Assembly (NCBI RefSeq): GCF_008121495.1
Contig: NZ_CP043051.1
Span: forward strand, 558,001 to 622,000
Origin: Mediterraneibacter gnavus ATCC 29149
Lineage (GTDB): Bacteria > Bacillota > Clostridia > Lachnospirales > Lachnospiraceae
Direction of reading: 5' to 3'
Length of the DNA: 64,000 bases
This document shows, one piece after another, positions 1 through 9,649 of the stretch (positions are counted from its first letter, which is position 1; each line of letters starts with the position of its first letter). Under the pieces are notes generated by a model. That model was not told the origin of the DNA and did no database searches. It saw only the letters and a list, made by a program, of their open reading frames with translations. The position numbers were made by a program, and so were the translations under genes.

Positions 1-1472
1 TTTTTCTTGTGCATGATTGTTCCAAGTTCATCCAGTGCAACCGGCATGCTGCCTTTCTTGAAGTATACTTTTTCAGGTGTTCTGAACCAGAGCATGTTCT
101 CTCTCCTCTCTGCAACTGTCTTCACGTTAATCAGGTGTTTTACTCCAACGTTTTCTGATACGGAGTTTCCGCCCCATGAACCACATCCCAGTGTAAGAGA
201 TGGAGCCAGTTTGAAGTTGTAAAGATCTCCGATACCACCCTGAGCTGCAGGAGTGTTGATCAGAACACGGCATGTCTTCATTGCTGCATAGTGTTTTTCA
301 ATCTTTTCTGTCTGTGCCGGATGAACGTACAGAGCAGATGTATGTCCATATCCACCGTCTGCTACAAGCTGTTCTGCTTTTGCAAGTGCTTCGTCAAATG
401 TTTTTGCTTTATACATAGCAAGTACAGGAGATAATTTTTCGTGAGCAAATTCTTCTGAAATATCTACAGACTCTACTTCACCGATCAGGATTTTTGTATT
501 CTCAGGAACATCTACACCTGCCATTTTTGCAATCTCATATGCAGATTTTCCAGGAATCTTGCTGTTTAATGCACCATTGATGATAATTGTCTTACGAACC
601 TTATCAAGCTCAGCGCCTTTTTTCAGGAAGTAGCATCCACGATACTGGAATTCTTTCTTCACTTCTTCATAAATGCTATCCAGAACAGTAACTGACTGCT
701 CAGAAGCACAGATCATACCATTGTCAAATGTTTTAGAATGGATGATAGAGTTTACTGCCATCTTGATATCTGCTGTATCATCAATGATAACAGGTGTATT
801 TCCAGGTCCAACACCAAGTGCTGGTTTTCCTGAAGAATATGCAGCCTTCACCATTCCAGGACCACCTGTAGCCAGGATGATGTCAGAATCTCTCATAACC
901 TGATTTGTCAGTTCCAGAGATGGAACATCGATCCATCCGATGATTCCTTCCGGTGCTCCGGCTTTTACGGCTGCATCCAATACTACCTTTGCAGCTTCGA
1001 TCGTACATGCTTTTGCACTTGGGTGTGGACTGATGATAATTGCATTTCTTGTTTTCAAGCAGATCAGTGTTTTAAAGATTGCTGTAGATGTCGGGTTTGT
1101 TGTCGGGATAACAGCCGCAACAAGTCCAATCGGCTCTGCCACTTTTTTGATTCCGTATGCAGTGTCTTCTTCGATCACCCCACAAGTTTTTGTATCTTTA
1201 TATGCATTATAGATGTACTCTGCTGCATAATGATTTTTAATGATTTTATCTTCAAGAACACCTCTCTGTGTCTCTTCAACTGCCATTTTAGCGAGTGGAA
1301 TACGCATTTTGTTCGCTGCCATTGCTGCTTCATAGAAAATCTTATCAACCTGCTCCTGAGAGAATTTTGCAAATTCTTTCTGAGCTTCGCGCATTGCTTT
1401 CATCTTCGCTTCCAGTGTTTCTACGCTGTCTACGATTGCAGGTACTCCCATCTCTTCTTTTTTCTTCGCCAT
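1..1472 (-). CDS. adhE: Bifunctional acetaldehyde-CoA/alcohol dehydrogenase, N-terminal part (runs off window)
   Basis: Reduces acetyl-CoA to acetaldehyde and then ethanol, regenerating NAD+ in fermentation. About 490 residues are visible, covering the CoA-acylating aldehyde dehydrogenase domain. The catalytic cysteine lies in the motif MICASEQ (Cys255, codon 708-710). The later block [14 protein letters not shown] followed by [13 protein letters not shown] is typical of AdhE at the linker to the iron-dependent alcohol dehydrogenase domain, which argues against a stand-alone EutE/PduP enzyme. The iron domain lies outside the window. The start at 1472 has AGGAGG 8 bases upstream. The gene stands alone behind its own promoter with Rex-like boxes, so NADH/NAD+ control is likely. 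No frameshift is seen. Confidence 0.95.
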   Translation of the reverse strand, partial: MAKKKEEMGVPAIVDSVETLEAKMKAMREAQKEFAKFSQEQVDKIFYEAAMAANKMRIPLAKMAVEETQRGVLEDKIIKNHYAAEYIYNAYKDTKTCGVIEEDTAYGIKKVAEPIGLVAAVIPTTNPTSTAIFKTLICLKTRNAIIISPHPSAKACTIEAAKVVLDAAVKAGAPEGIIGWIDVPSLELTNQVMRDSDIILATGGPGMVKAAYSSGKPALGVGPGNTPVIIDDTADIKMAVNSIIHSKTFDNGMICASEQSVTVLDSIYEEVKKEFQYRGCYFLKKGAELDKVRKTIIINGALNSKIPGKSAYEIAKMAGVDVPENTKILIGEVESVDISEEFAHEKLSPVLAMYKAKTFDEALAKAEQLVADGGYGHTSALYVHPAQTEKIEKHYAAMKTCRVLINTPAAQGGIGDLYNFKLAPSLTLGCGSWGGNSVSENVGVKHLINVKTVAERRENMLWFRTPEKVYFKKGSMPVALDELGTIMHKK

Positions 1473-1519
1473 TTCAATAATCCTCCTGTAATTGACTTGG
1501 TTTCTTAATTACAGGTATT

Positions 1520-1548
1520 AGTATACTTTCTTGTTAAATAATTGTCAA
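1520..1548 (-). promoter_or_regulatory. Sigma-A promoter of adhE
   Basis: On the minus strand there is a -35 TTGACA (1543-1548), a 17-base spacer and a -10 TATACT (1520-1525), about 48 bases upstream of the adhE start. This is a near-consensus vegetative promoter. Confidence 0.85.
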
Positions 1549-1574
1549 TATAGCTTTTGACAAATATTTAACGT
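1531..1574 (-). promoter_or_regulatory. Two Rex-like operator boxes upstream of adhE
   Basis: Box 1 (1531-1548, TTGTTAAATAATTGTCAA) matches 12 of 14 fixed positions of the clostridial Rex consensus TTGTTAA-N4-TTAACAA. Box 2 (1557-1574, TTGACAAATATTTAACGT) matches 10 of 14. Their left ends are 26 bases apart. Box 1 covers the -35 element, so binding would block RNA polymerase. Rex control of adhE is well established in clostridia; occupancy here is inferred. Confidence 0.65.
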
Positions 1575-1623
1575 TATCTTTTTAACATCAATTGGTACAT
1601 TTGCACAAAAAATTAATTTTTTA

Positions 1624-3078
1624 TCACCAATGGAAGATTACCGGTGTCCCTGGTTCGATCATATTGAAGAGCGCCCCCGCCTGATCTAACGGCATATTGA
1701 TACAGCCATGAGACCCTGTTCCCGGAATCTGATACAATGTCCCGCCAAATGCAGTCTGCCAGGTCGCATCATGAAAACCGACTCCGCTTGACGTCACCTG
1801 CATCCAGTATTTTACCTTTGTTCTGTATGCCGGTTCTCCGGTATCTGGATTAATATCTCCGACCAGAACAGAATTTGGCTGCTTCCACATCAGGGAATAC
1901 ACTCCTTCCGGTGTAATCTTGGACGGAATCGGCTCTCCTGTCACAACATCCGTCTCCAGCACCACCTGTCCATTCTGAACATACCACATATGCTGTGCAC
2001 TCATATCCACTTCTGCATACGTATTTCCCCAGTCCTGCCCGGAATGTGCTGCGGCAGTACCGCCCGCATAATATGCAGGCTCCCTTGTGACTACTTCCCC
2101 GTTTAAAATGCTGTTCTGCAGATTCACAAGCTCTGTATCCTCATCAATCGACCATCCATAAGTCCCGCCCGTCACAGTTGCGCTCTTTCCGGCCGGCGTT
2201 GTAAAGGTTCTGGTCGTTCCCTGTGTATCATACTTATCTCCAAAGGCAGTAAACCACTGCTTCATCGCCTCTGTATTGAGAGAAACCTTCATTTCTCCGT
2301 CTACCTGTAGCCACTGTGAGATCAGCGCTTTATCTACTACGACTGGTTCATTCATCGGATATGTGATACTTGCATTTACATATTTATTCATTGCATCACA
2401 GGCTTCCTGTACTTCCTTGGAATCCTCTACATATTTTGGTTTCGCATAGCACTTGGTTTCCACCATATCCAACTGTGGCTGAAACTCTGTGATATGAACT
2501 TTTACCTGCTCTGTAAGACGTTCTTTATCCACGGCATTTCCATACACTTCCGGTTTGATGACATACTGGTTTCCATCAAATTCCGGCTTTGCATTCTCTG
2601 CCGGTGTCTGCTCTGTCTGCAGACATGAAAGCTGTGAGATCCGCTGATTCAAGGATTCCTCATTATATGACACATTGACTGAAACCTTTCTGGAATTCTC
2701 CGTAAAGAAAGCTTTCGGCCAGGCGAATCCATTCTGATCCTTCAACAATTTTTCTGTTTCTGTCCCCGCTCTGTATTCCAGTCCAATCTCGCTTCCGCTG
2801 ATCACATCCTGTCTTCCTTCATTTTCCAAAATTGTAAGCTTATAATCTTTTATATTTGTCTGGAGATACTTTTCTACATCACTTGCTGTCTTCCCCGAAA
2901 AGTTTTTACCGTTAATTTTCGTATTCACGAAAAAGTGACTCATGAAATACACAGAGATTGCAACATAGATCAAACAGATCACTGCAAGAACCCCTCCTGT
3001 GATCCACAAAGCCTTTACTTTACCGTCTTTTCCCACTTTTCTTCTTTTTACTGCCTTTGTTTTTTTCGCTTTTCCCAT
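1624..3078 (-). CDS. L,D-transpeptidase (YkuD family) with N-terminal membrane anchor
   Basis: A 484-residue cell-wall enzyme expected to make 3-3 peptidoglycan cross-links or attach proteins. A lysine-rich cytoplasmic tail (1-22) is followed by one membrane segment (about 24-50), then an extracellular region with two repeat-like peptidoglycan-binding modules (about 55-340). The C-terminal YkuD catalytic domain ends in the motif SHGCINM with catalytic Cys459 and an upstream histidine in GFHDATW. Length and architecture match the Firmicutes group with two PG_binding_4 domains. It is monocistronic, sitting between adhE and the rplQ terminator. The methionine start follows AAGGGGAAC. An exact dyad lies just upstream at 3120-3134. 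Confidence 0.9.
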   Translation of the reverse strand: MGKAKKTKAVKRRKVGKDGKVKALWITGGVLAVICLIYVAISVYFMSHFFVNTKINGKNFSGKTASDVEKYLQTNIKDYKLTILENEGRQDVISGSEIGLEYRAGTETEKLLKDQNGFAWPKAFFTENSRKVSVNVSYNEESLNQRISQLSCLQTEQTPAENAKPEFDGNQYVIKPEVYGNAVDKERLTEQVKVHITEFQPQLDMVETKCYAKPKYVEDSKEVQEACDAMNKYVNASITYPMNEPVVVDKALISQWLQVDGEMKVSLNTEAMKQWFTAFGDKYDTQGTTRTFTTPAGKSATVTGGTYGWSIDEDTELVNLQNSILNGEVVTREPAYYAGGTAAAHSGQDWGNTYAEVDMSAQHMWYVQNGQVVLETDVVTGEPIPSKITPEGVYSLMWKQPNSVLVGDINPDTGEPAYRTKVKYWMQVTSSGVGFHDATWQTAFGGTLYQIPGTGSHGCINMPLDQAGALFNMIEPGTPVIFHW

Positions 3079-3119
3079 CCTAAATGTTCCCCTTTTACAT
3101 TCTCTTATGTAATAATACC

Positions 3120-3134
3120 GTGATACAGTATCAC
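3120..3134. promoter_or_regulatory. Perfect dyad upstream of the L,D-transpeptidase gene
   Basis: GTGATACAGTATCAC is a 7+1+7 perfect inverted repeat 41 bases upstream of the start codon. It could be an operator. No regulator can be named from the sequence. Confidence 0.35.
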
Positions 3135-3204
3135 CTATATATTAGACGAAAAAGATTACAAATGTGTTGCAAAAATCATTAAATTTTTTTTAATTTTAGA
3201 TGAA

Positions 3205-3246
3205 TCAAAAAAGCACTCGAAAACCATCTCTGATCTTCAAGTGCTT
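3205..3246 (-). terminator. Terminator at the end of the ribosomal protein supercluster
   Basis: On the minus strand the arm AAGCACTTGAA pairs with TTCGAGTGCTT, including one G-U pair, and is followed by a run of T. It sits 25 bases after the rplQ stop codon. Confidence 0.85.
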
Positions 3247-3270
3247 CTCTTTTGCTATTTTGATTACTGA

Positions 3271-3801
3271 TTAAACTAACTCGATCAGTACTTCCATAGC
3301 TGCATCACCTTTACGCTGGCCAATCTTAACGATTCTTGTGTAACCACCGTTGCGGTCTGCATATTTTGGAGCGATTTCTGTGAATAATTTATCCACTAAA
3401 TCAACTTTTTTCATATTTCTCTTGATGTTGTTCTTTGGAGCTTCTGTTGCTGTGTAAAGAACTTTCAGCATCTGTCTTCTTGCGTGAAGTCTGCTTGGCA
3501 TATCTTTTTTGATTGTCTTTTCAACTTCTTCGTAAACAGTTACTTTTTTACCGTCAACAACTTCTTTCACTCTTCTGCCTTTGTCGTCTTTTTTAGCAAC
3601 TTTAGCTTTTACAGTTACTTCTTCGAAGTTATCTTTTTCTTTTACAGCTAAAGCGATCAGTTTTTCAACTTCTTTACGGATCTCTTTTGCTTTTGCTTCT
3701 GTAGTAACAATTTTACCATTGTTCAGTAATGCTGTTACCTGGTTTCTGATCAAAGCTTTTCTCTGGCTGGATGTTCTGCCGAGTTTTCTATATTTTGCCA
3801 T
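3271..3801 (-). CDS. rplQ: Large ribosomal subunit protein L17 with internal insertion
   Basis: A structural protein of the 50S subunit near the exit tunnel. It has 176 residues, whereas typical bacterial L17 has about 115-130. The conserved ends are present: [17 protein letters not shown] at the start and [16 protein letters not shown] near the end. The extra length is a lysine- and glutamate-rich insertion at roughly residues 53-105, just before the conserved LHARRQ motif. I believe related Lachnospiraceae share it. It is the last gene of the cluster, 103 bases after rpoA, and has GGAGG upstream of the start. Confidence 0.97.
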   Translation of the reverse strand: MAKYRKLGRTSSQRKALIRNQVTALLNNGKIVTTEAKAKEIRKEVEKLIALAVKEKDNFEEVTVKAKVAKKDDKGRRVKEVVDGKKVTVYEEVEKTIKKDMPSRLHARRQMLKVLYTATEAPKNNIKRNMKKVDLVDKLFTEIAPKYADRNGGYTRIVKIGQRKGDAAMEVLIELV

Positions 3802-3904
3802 TTTTATGGTCCTCCATTAAATAAACATTTGGTTTTGCATCTTCGGGCTTATAAATCAAATGCTCCCGCCACGCTCTTCGGGCTTACTGACGGGATAATT
3901 TTCT

Positions 3905-4864
3905 TTATTCCTCTCCCTGATTTAACTCAAGGTTTAATTCTTTTAATTTTGCCAGCACTTCTTCCAGAGACTTACGTCCAAGGTTACGCACCTTCATCAT
4001 GTCTTCCGGTGTCTTGTTTGTAAGTTCTTCTACTGTGTTGATGCCGGCTCTCTTCAGACAGTTGTATGAACGTACAGAAAGCTCTAATTCATCAATGCTC
4101 ATCTCCAGAACTTTCTCTTTCTCGTCATCCTCTTTTTCAATCATGACTTCAGCTGACTGAGCAACTTCAGAAAGGTCAATGAATAATTTCAGATGTTCAC
4201 TGAGAACTTTTGCTGCAAGGCTGACTGCCTCATCCGGAAGCAGTGTTCCCTTTGTCCATACGTCTAATGTCAGTTTGTCATAATCTGTAACCTGTCCGAC
4301 ACGAGTATTCTGAACGGTCATATTGACACGTTCAACCGGTGTATAGATTGAATCGATCGGAATCACACCAATCGGCATATCCTCACTCTTGTTCTTGTCT
4401 GCGCTTACGTATCCTCTGCCTTTTGTAATGGTAAGTTCCATATACAATTTGCTGTCTTTACCGCCGCTCAATGTAGCGATAACCTGCTCCGGATTCATAA
4501 TCTCAATATCAGAATCTGTCTGGATATCAGCACCTGTTACAATACCTTCTCCTTCAAACTCGATATATGCAGTCTTTACTTCGTCTGATTCTGATGTATT
4601 TTTGATTGCCAGGGACTTTAAGTTCATGATAATCTCTGTTACATCTTCTTTTACACCTGGGATGGAACTGAATTCGTGCAGAACTCCGTCAATCTTTACA
4701 GAACTGATGGCTGCTCCCGGAAGAGAAGAAAGCATGATTCTTCTCAGGGAGTTACCCAATGTGATTCCGTATCCTCTCTCCAGAGGTTCCACTACAAATT
4801 TTCCATATTTTTTATCTTCTGAAATTTCTGTAATTTCAATATTCGGCTTATTAAAATCAAACAC
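3905..4864 (-). CDS. rpoA: RNA polymerase alpha subunit
   Basis: A 319-residue subunit that nucleates polymerase assembly and contacts UP elements and activators. The N-terminal dimerisation domain covers about residues 1-230 ([20 protein letters not shown]). An acidic linker EKEDDEKEK follows, then the C-terminal domain of about 65 residues with its helix-hairpin-helix region ([10 protein letters not shown]). Full length and intact. It lies 89 bases after rpsD in the usual alpha-operon order and has GGAGG ahead of the start. Confidence 0.98.
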   Translation of the reverse strand: MFDFNKPNIEITEISEDKKYGKFVVEPLERGYGITLGNSLRRIMLSSLPGAAISSVKIDGVLHEFSSIPGVKEDVTEIIMNLKSLAIKNTSESDEVKTAYIEFEGEGIVTGADIQTDSDIEIMNPEQVIATLSGGKDSKLYMELTITKGRGYVSADKNKSEDMPIGVIPIDSIYTPVERVNMTVQNTRVGQVTDYDKLTLDVWTKGTLLPDEAVSLAAKVLSEHLKLFIDLSEVAQSAEVMIEKEDDEKEKVLEMSIDELELSVRSYNCLKRAGINTVEELTNKTPEDMMKVRNLGRKSLEEVLAKLKELNLELNQGEE

Positions 4865-4953
4865 TACACAGACCCTCCTTATGGGTTAATATATGTTGAG
4901 GGGGTACAATGTTAAATCTCCGGATTCTAAAACTTCTGCTACTCACTGAGAGA

Positions 4954-5547
4954 TTATTTAGAATATAATTCGACGATTAACATCTCATCTACAGGAACAT
5001 CGATTGCTTCTCTTGAAGGAAGCTCTTTTACTGTACCTTTCAGGTTCTCAGCATCAACTTCCAGCCAGTCAGGAATCATGTTTCCACCTGTTACTTCCAG
5101 AATATCTTTGTATCTCTGGCAGTCTTTGTGTTTTTCTTTGATTTCAATCACGTCACCAGCTTTTACAAGGTAAGATGGAATGTTTACCTGTTTTCCGTTT
5201 ACTAAAACGTGTTTGTGGTCAACGATCTGTCTAGCTTCTTTTCTTGTTCTTGCGAATCCCATACGGAACATTACATTGTCCAGTCTGGATTCCAGAAGAA
5301 TCATCAGGTTTTCACCTGTCATACCTTCCATCTGTTTTGCTTTTGCATAGTAGTTTCTGAAAGGTTTCTCTAATACACCATAGATGAATTTTGCTTTCTG
5401 TTTCTCACGTAACTGGAGACCGTACTCGCTCATTTTTCTATTAGCTCTTTTTAACTGTCTGTTAGATTTTTTGTTGATTCCTAAATAGATTGGGTCCATA
5501 CCTAATGAACGGCATCTTTTAAGAACTGGAACTCTATTAACTGCCAT
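4954..5547 (-). CDS. rpsD: Small ribosomal subunit protein S4
   Basis: A 197-residue 16S-binding assembly protein. The S4 RNA-binding domain is visible from about residue 88 (LESRLDNVMFRMGFA) to about 150. The N-terminus has only one cysteine (RCRSLG), so this is the zinc-free form. It lies 106 bases downstream of rpsK. S4 commonly represses its own operon; no specific leader is claimed here. AAGGAGG precedes the start. Confidence 0.98.
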   Translation of the reverse strand: MAVNRVPVLKRCRSLGMDPIYLGINKKSNRQLKRANRKMSEYGLQLREKQKAKFIYGVLEKPFRNYYAKAKQMEGMTGENLMILLESRLDNVMFRMGFARTRKEARQIVDHKHVLVNGKQVNIPSYLVKAGDVIEIKEKHKDCQRYKDILEVTGGNMIPDWLEVDAENLKGTVKELPSREAIDVPVDEMLIVELYSK

Positions 5548-5653
5548 GTTTATCCTCCTTAAAAATCAGCGGAACTGCAGTAATCCGCTATGCTCATTGC
5601 TCAAATTCTCTGTTAGCTCACCTGCAGCAAAAAACTGCCGCCAAGTCCTGAAA

Positions 5654-6049
5654 TTAGACTCTTCTGCGTTTTGGTGGGCGGCATCCGTTGTGTGGTACCG
5701 GTGTTACGTCTTTGATACTTACTACATCAATACCGCAAGCCTGTAATGCACGGATTGCAGCTTCTCTTCCTGATCCTGGACCCTTTACGAAAACATCAAC
5801 TGTTTTCAGACCATGTACTAATGCTGCCTTTGCTGCTGTTTCAGCTGCCATCTGAGCTGCATATGGAGTAGATTTTCTTGAACCTCTAAATCCCAGACCG
5901 CCTGCACTTGCCCATGAAAGTGCATTTCCCTGTGTATCTGTTAATGTTACGATTGTATTATTAAAAGATGACTGGATATGTGCTTGTCCTCGTTCAACGT
6001 TTTTCTTGACACGTTTCTTTGTCACTTTTTTTGTAACTTTCTTAGCCAT
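5654..6049 (-). CDS. rpsK: Small ribosomal subunit protein S11
   Basis: A 131-residue platform protein of the 30S subunit. The lysine-rich N-terminus ([16 protein letters not shown]) is followed by the conserved S11 core with [10 protein letters not shown] and [13 protein letters not shown], and the C-terminal [12 protein letters not shown]. It lies 61 bases after rpsM. Full length. Confidence 0.98.
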   Translation of the reverse strand: MAKKVTKKVTKKRVKKNVERGQAHIQSSFNNTIVTLTDTQGNALSWASAGGLGFRGSRKSTPYAAQMAAETAAKAALVHGLKTVDVFVKGPGSGREAAIRALQACGIDVVSIKDVTPVPHNGCRPPKRRRV

Positions 6050-6110
6050 TTAAACTAACCTACTTTCTTGAATTCTTGTATTCCCCACTTGACGGGGATA
6101 TTACTTTATA

Positions 6111-6479
6111 TTATTTTTTCTTGTTTGCTACAGTTCTCTTAGGACCTTTGCATGTTCTTGCATTAGTCTTTGTTTTCTGACCACGTACCGGAAGTCCTTT
6201 TCTGTGACGGATTCCACGGTAGCATCCGATTTCTTTAAGTCTCTTGATGTTTAACTGGATTTCTCTTCTGAGATCACCTTCTACAACCTGAGTCTCATCG
6301 ATCACTTCACTGATTTTCTTAACGTCGTCCTGTGTCAAATCTCTAACACGTGTATCTGGATCTACTCCTGCATCTGCAAGGATACGGATAGCGGATGTTT
6401 TTCCGATTCCGTAAATATAAGTAAGTCCGATTTCTACACGTTTGTCTCTTGGTAAGTCTACACCTGCAATACGAGCCAT
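6111..6479 (-). CDS. rpsM: Small ribosomal subunit protein S13
   Basis: A 122-residue 30S head protein contacting the P-site tRNA and 50S bridges. I chose the internal start [12 protein letters not shown] at 6479 because GGAGG lies 9 bases upstream and this is the family N-terminus; the frame stays open further upstream without homology. The C-terminal tail ends in TVANKKK. A 353-base structured, gene-free spacer lies upstream and may carry regulation. Confidence 0.97.
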   Translation of the reverse strand: MARIAGVDLPRDKRVEIGLTYIYGIGKTSAIRILADAGVDPDTRVRDLTQDDVKKISEVIDETQVVEGDLRREIQLNIKRLKEIGCYRGIRHRKGLPVRGQKTKTNARTCKGPKRTVANKKK

Positions 6480-6832
6480 GTGTCTTTCCTCCATTTTGAA
6501 TCTAAATTTAATATTGTCTTTAACTGGGTGTGTCAGACTTTGCTGAATCACACCAGGTGCAAATATGATGCACCCTTTCCCGACACGCAAATCTTTTTAC
6601 GCAAATGACCGTCGGGTATTAGAAGCAATATACACACACATACTGTCCTGCCGAATGCAGAAGAAAGAACCTGTATCCAAGTTCTCGTGTATGTGTCAAG
6701 ACCACCAGCCTTCTTGTGAGGCAATCTGCCAAATGCGTAGCAGTGGTGTATCCTTACTGTATATTAAACAGCTCTACACACTTCCTGGTGTGTCGCGCTG
6801 TCAGCCGCCTAATTCATTTCACAAACCAACAA
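6480..6832 (-). ncRNA. Candidate structured leader or spacer RNA upstream of rpsM
   Basis: This 353-base stretch holds no convincing gene. On the minus strand it contains several inverted repeats: CCCGAC with GTCGGG (6579-6616), GGTGCA with TGCACC (6556-6574), and ACACAC with GTGTGT near 6775-6795. A TTGACA without a good -10 lies at about 6693-6698. Its size and stems are unusual inside a packed ribosomal cluster and suggest a cis-acting leader. The class is not recognised. Confidence 0.45.
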
Positions 6833-6946
6833 TTATCCCTGACGCTGTTTGTGCTTAGGATTCTCACAGATTACTCTGATGCTTCCTTTTCTTTTAATGA
6901 TTTTGCATTTTTCACAAATTGGTTTTACTGATGATCTAACCTTCAT
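6833..6946 (-). CDS. rpmJ: Large ribosomal subunit protein L36
   Basis: A 37-residue zinc-ribbon protein of the 50S subunit. It begins [15 protein letters not shown] and ends HKQRQG. The zinc ligands are Cys11, Cys14, Cys27 and His32, so this is the zinc-containing form. AAGGAGG lies 7 bases before the start. It sits between infA and rpsM as usual in Firmicutes. Confidence 0.97.
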   Translation of the reverse strand: MKVRSSVKPICEKCKIIKRKGSIRVICENPKHKQRQG

Positions 6947-7067
6947 GTCAAATCCTCCTTCCATCCTTTGCTAAAACCCTTACGTTTCCAACTGTTTTTG
7001 GACACACCTACCCAAAAACAGCCATTTGATATTATAGCACCCTATATCTAATAAAGTCAATACCTTT

Positions 7068-7286
7068 TTACTTATCTCTCCAAACAATTCTTCCTTTGCT
7101 CAGATCGTATGGAGACATCTCCAATGTCACCTTGTCACCTGGTAAAATCTTAATAAAATTCATACGCAGTTTTCCACTGATATGAGCCAGCACGATATGA
7201 CCATTCTCCAGCTCTACTTTAAACATTGCGTTTGGCAGCTTTTCAACTACGACTCCTTCAATTTCGATTACGTCAGCTTTTGACAT
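7068..7286 (-). CDS. infA: Translation initiation factor IF-1
   Basis: A 72-residue S1-type OB-fold protein that binds the 30S A site during initiation. I chose [13 protein letters not shown] at 7286, preceded by AGGAGG. The OB-fold motifs [17 protein letters not shown] and [10 protein letters not shown] are present. The frame is open upstream, but that part has no family similarity. Confidence 0.97.
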   Translation of the reverse strand: MSKADVIEIEGVVVEKLPNAMFKVELENGHIVLAHISGKLRMNFIKILPGDKVTLEMSPYDLSKGRIVWRDK

Positions 7287-7321
7287 ACTAAATCCTCCTG
7301 CGCTCTTGACGCTTCCACTCC

Positions 7322-7567
7322 TCATCCAATAGATTTGGAATACTTTCTTATTACATTTCTGATTGTTTCATCATCGGTCACTGAAGTACTGTGAAGCTTT
7401 TTGATCGGCTGCACATGCCTCAGGTTTTTCTTCTTTGCCCGGCAGACCGGACGAAGCTGCCCGTCTGCCAGATATACATATTCATCTTTGACACAAATTA
7501 TGACATATATACAATTCTTATCATGCCCTGCTTTCGAACGCGCAAGCATTCCCAGTTCCAGCTGCAT
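7322..7567 (-). CDS. KOW-domain RNA-binding protein (L14e-like)
   Basis: An 81-residue protein starting [18 protein letters not shown], with the KOW-type beta-barrel start seen in the COG2163 family found next to infA in many Clostridia. A ribosome-associated or RNA-binding role is presumed; the function is not established. It starts 3 bases after adk, so the two are probably translationally coupled. It occupies the place where map is normally found. Confidence 0.8.
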   Translation of the reverse strand: MQLELGMLARSKAGHDKNCIYVIICVKDEYVYLADGQLRPVCRAKKKNLRHVQPIKKLHSTSVTDDETIRNVIRKYSKSIG

Positions 7568-7570
7568 GAA

Positions 7571-8215
7571 TTACTCTCCCAGAATCTGAACGATTGCTGC
7601 AAACACATCATTGATATCGATCGTTCCATCTACTTCTTTTAAGATTCCCGCTTTTGTATAATAGTCGATCAGTGGCTGTGTCTGCTCGTGATATACTCCA
7701 AGACGTTTCAGTACTGTTTCCGGTTTGTCATCATCTCTTAAGATCAGACTTCCACCGCATTTATCACAGACATCCTCTTTCTCTGTCGGTGCATATACAA
7801 TATGGTATGTTGCTCCGCAGTCTACACATGCTCTGCGTCCGGACATTCTGTTTACAATATTTTCATCCGGAACTTCTACATTGATGGCATAATCCATCTT
7901 CTGTCCCATTGCAGACAGAGCTTTATCCAGTGCCTCTGCCTGTGGGATTGTTCTCGGGAAACCATCCAGCACATATCCTTTGGAACAGTCTTCCTGATTT
8001 ACCCTGTCTACCACGAGGTCAACTACCAGTTCATCCGGTACAAGAAGTCCCTGATCCATATATGTTTTTGCTTTCTGTCCAAGCTCTGTTCCGTTTTTAA
8101 TATTGGCTCTGAAAATATCACCTGTAGAAATATGAGGAATATCATATTTCTCTGCAATTTTCTTAGCCTGTGTTCCTTTTCCTGCTCCAGGAGCACCCAA
8201 CATAATAATCTTCAT
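7571..8215 (-). CDS. adk: Adenylate kinase, zinc-type
   Basis: Interconverts ATP + AMP and 2 ADP. It has 214 residues with the P-loop GAPGAGKGT (7-15), the NMP-binding motif STGDIFR and the DGFPRT motif (84-89). A LID domain carries four zinc-ligand cysteines at 130, 133, 150 and 153, typical of Gram-positive long-form enzymes. It lies 102 bases after secY. Confidence 0.98.
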   Translation of the reverse strand: MKIIMLGAPGAGKGTQAKKIAEKYDIPHISTGDIFRANIKNGTELGQKAKTYMDQGLLVPDELVVDLVVDRVNQEDCSKGYVLDGFPRTIPQAEALDKALSAMGQKMDYAINVEVPDENIVNRMSGRRACVDCGATYHIVYAPTEKEDVCDKCGGSLILRDDDKPETVLKRLGVYHEQTQPLIDYYTKAGILKEVDGTIDINDVFAAIVQILGE

Positions 8216-8317
8216 AACAGTATCCCTCCATATAGCACTTTAACCCGCCGTATTCCGTCCCAAAAAGGGACAGCATACAACGAGCTAAATTGTCTCATTT
8301 CATATCCAAGAACCCTT

Positions 8318-9649
8318 TTACTTTGATGAGCCCTTGCTGCTCAGGAAACCTGAGTAGTTGCGGACAAGCATCTGCGACTCGATCTTCTTGATCGTCTCAA
8401 GTACAACACCTACGATAATGATCAGTGAAGTTCCTCCAAAAGAAACATTCGCACCAAATACACCGTTAAAGAAGAACGGAACTACCTGAACAATCACAAG
8501 TCCGCATGCACCAATGAATACGATACGATTCAAAATTGTCTGCAGATATTCGACTGTTGGTTTTCCAGGACGAATTCCCGGAATAAATCCGCCGCTTTTT
8601 TTCATGTTGTTTGCAATTTCCAGTGGATTAAATGTAATCGATGTATAGAAATATGCAAAAAAGATTGTCAGCGCAATGTAAATGATCAGTCCTATTGAAT
8701 ATACTAAATTATCAGGATCACACCAGTTATTGGAATTCATTGTCCGAAGAATCTGACTTCCCCATCCGTTTCCGTCACCCTTGCCTAAGAACTGGGCAAT
8801 TACAATCGGGAACTGCATCAGTGAAGATGCAAAGATAACCGGAATAACACCTGAAGTATTTACTTTTAACGGAATATGTGTAGCCTTGCCACCATATGTC
8901 CTTCTTCCCTGTACTTTCTGGGAATACTGTACTGCAATCCTTCTCTCACCATCCTGCAGAATGATAACAAATAACACAACTGCCAACAGAATTGCAAGGA
9001 TAATGATTGCTGCCATAGCACCCTTTGCCAGAGTTTTTCCTTTAATAAACTGTGTGTAAAGCGTCACAAAATCATTCGGTACACGGGAAAGAATATTAAT
9101 CAACAGTACGATAGAAATACCATTTCCCACACCTTTTTCTGTGATACGCTCACCGATCCACATCAAGAATGCAGAACCGGCTGTCAATGTACACACAACA
9201 ATCGCAACATTTACAAAGTTAAATTCTTCCAGAAGTCCCTGACGACCAAAACCGATAGACATTGCAATGGATTCGATCAGTGCGAGAGCAACTGTCACAT
9301 AACGCGTAATTGCCGCAATTTTCTTTCTTCCCTCAGCACCTTCCTTCTGCATTTCCTCAAGCTTCGGAATTGCAATTGTCAAAAGCTGCATAATGATGGA
9401 AGATGTAATGTATGGTGTGATGCTCAGTGCGAAGACTGACATCCTTGTGAACGAACCACCGGTAAATGCATCAAAAAAGCTGTATGCACCGTTATTCTGG
9501 CTCGCCAGTAAATTCTGAATGTAAGTCGGGTCAACTCCCGGAGTCGGGAGCTGAGAACCAAATCTTACAACGATCAGCATTAAAAATGTATAGAAAAGCC
9601 GTTTTCTAATGTCTTCTATTTGAAATGCTTTTCGCACAGTCTTGAGCAT
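8318..9649 (-). CDS. secY: Protein translocase channel subunit SecY
   Basis: A 443-residue integral membrane protein with ten predicted transmembrane segments, forming the SecYEG protein-conducting channel. Its N-terminus begins [20 protein letters not shown]. The plug region and the cytoplasmic loop GERITEKGVGNGISI are recognisable, as is the loop containing GFIPGIRPGKPT. Its start overlaps the rplO stop by one base. Standard spc-operon position. Confidence 0.98.
   Translation of the reverse strand: MLKTVRKAFQIEDIRKRLFYTFLMLIVVRFGSQLPTPGVDPTYIQNLLASQNNGAYSFFDAFTGGSFTRMSVFALSITPYITSSIIMQLLTIAIPKLEEMQKEGAEGRKKIAAITRYVTVALALIESIAMSIGFGRQGLLEEFNFVNVAIVVCTLTAGSAFLMWIGERITEKGVGNGISIVLLINILSRVPNDFVTLYTQFIKGKTLAKGAMAAIIILAILLAVVLFVIILQDGERRIAVQYSQKVQGRRTYGGKATHIPLKVNTSGVIPVIFASSLMQFPIVIAQFLGKGDGNGWGSQILRTMNSNNWCDPDNLVYSIGLIIYIALTIFFAYFYTSITFNPLEIANNMKKSGGFIPGIRPGKPTVEYLQTILNRIVFIGACGLVIVQVVPFFFNGVFGANVSFGGTSLIIIVGVVLETIKKIESQMLVRNYSGFLSSKGSSK

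Noticed and set aside
1023..1508. Long plus-strand open frame antisense to adhE
   Set aside because: It is a shadow of the adhE codon pattern, with no start site or similarity.
1600..1623. AT-rich palindrome as terminator of the L,D-transpeptidase gene
   Set aside because: The stem AAAAAATTAATTTTTT has only A-T pairs and would be too weak.
6693..6698. TTGACA on the minus strand as a promoter for rpsM
   Set aside because: No acceptable -10 hexamer at 16-18 bases.
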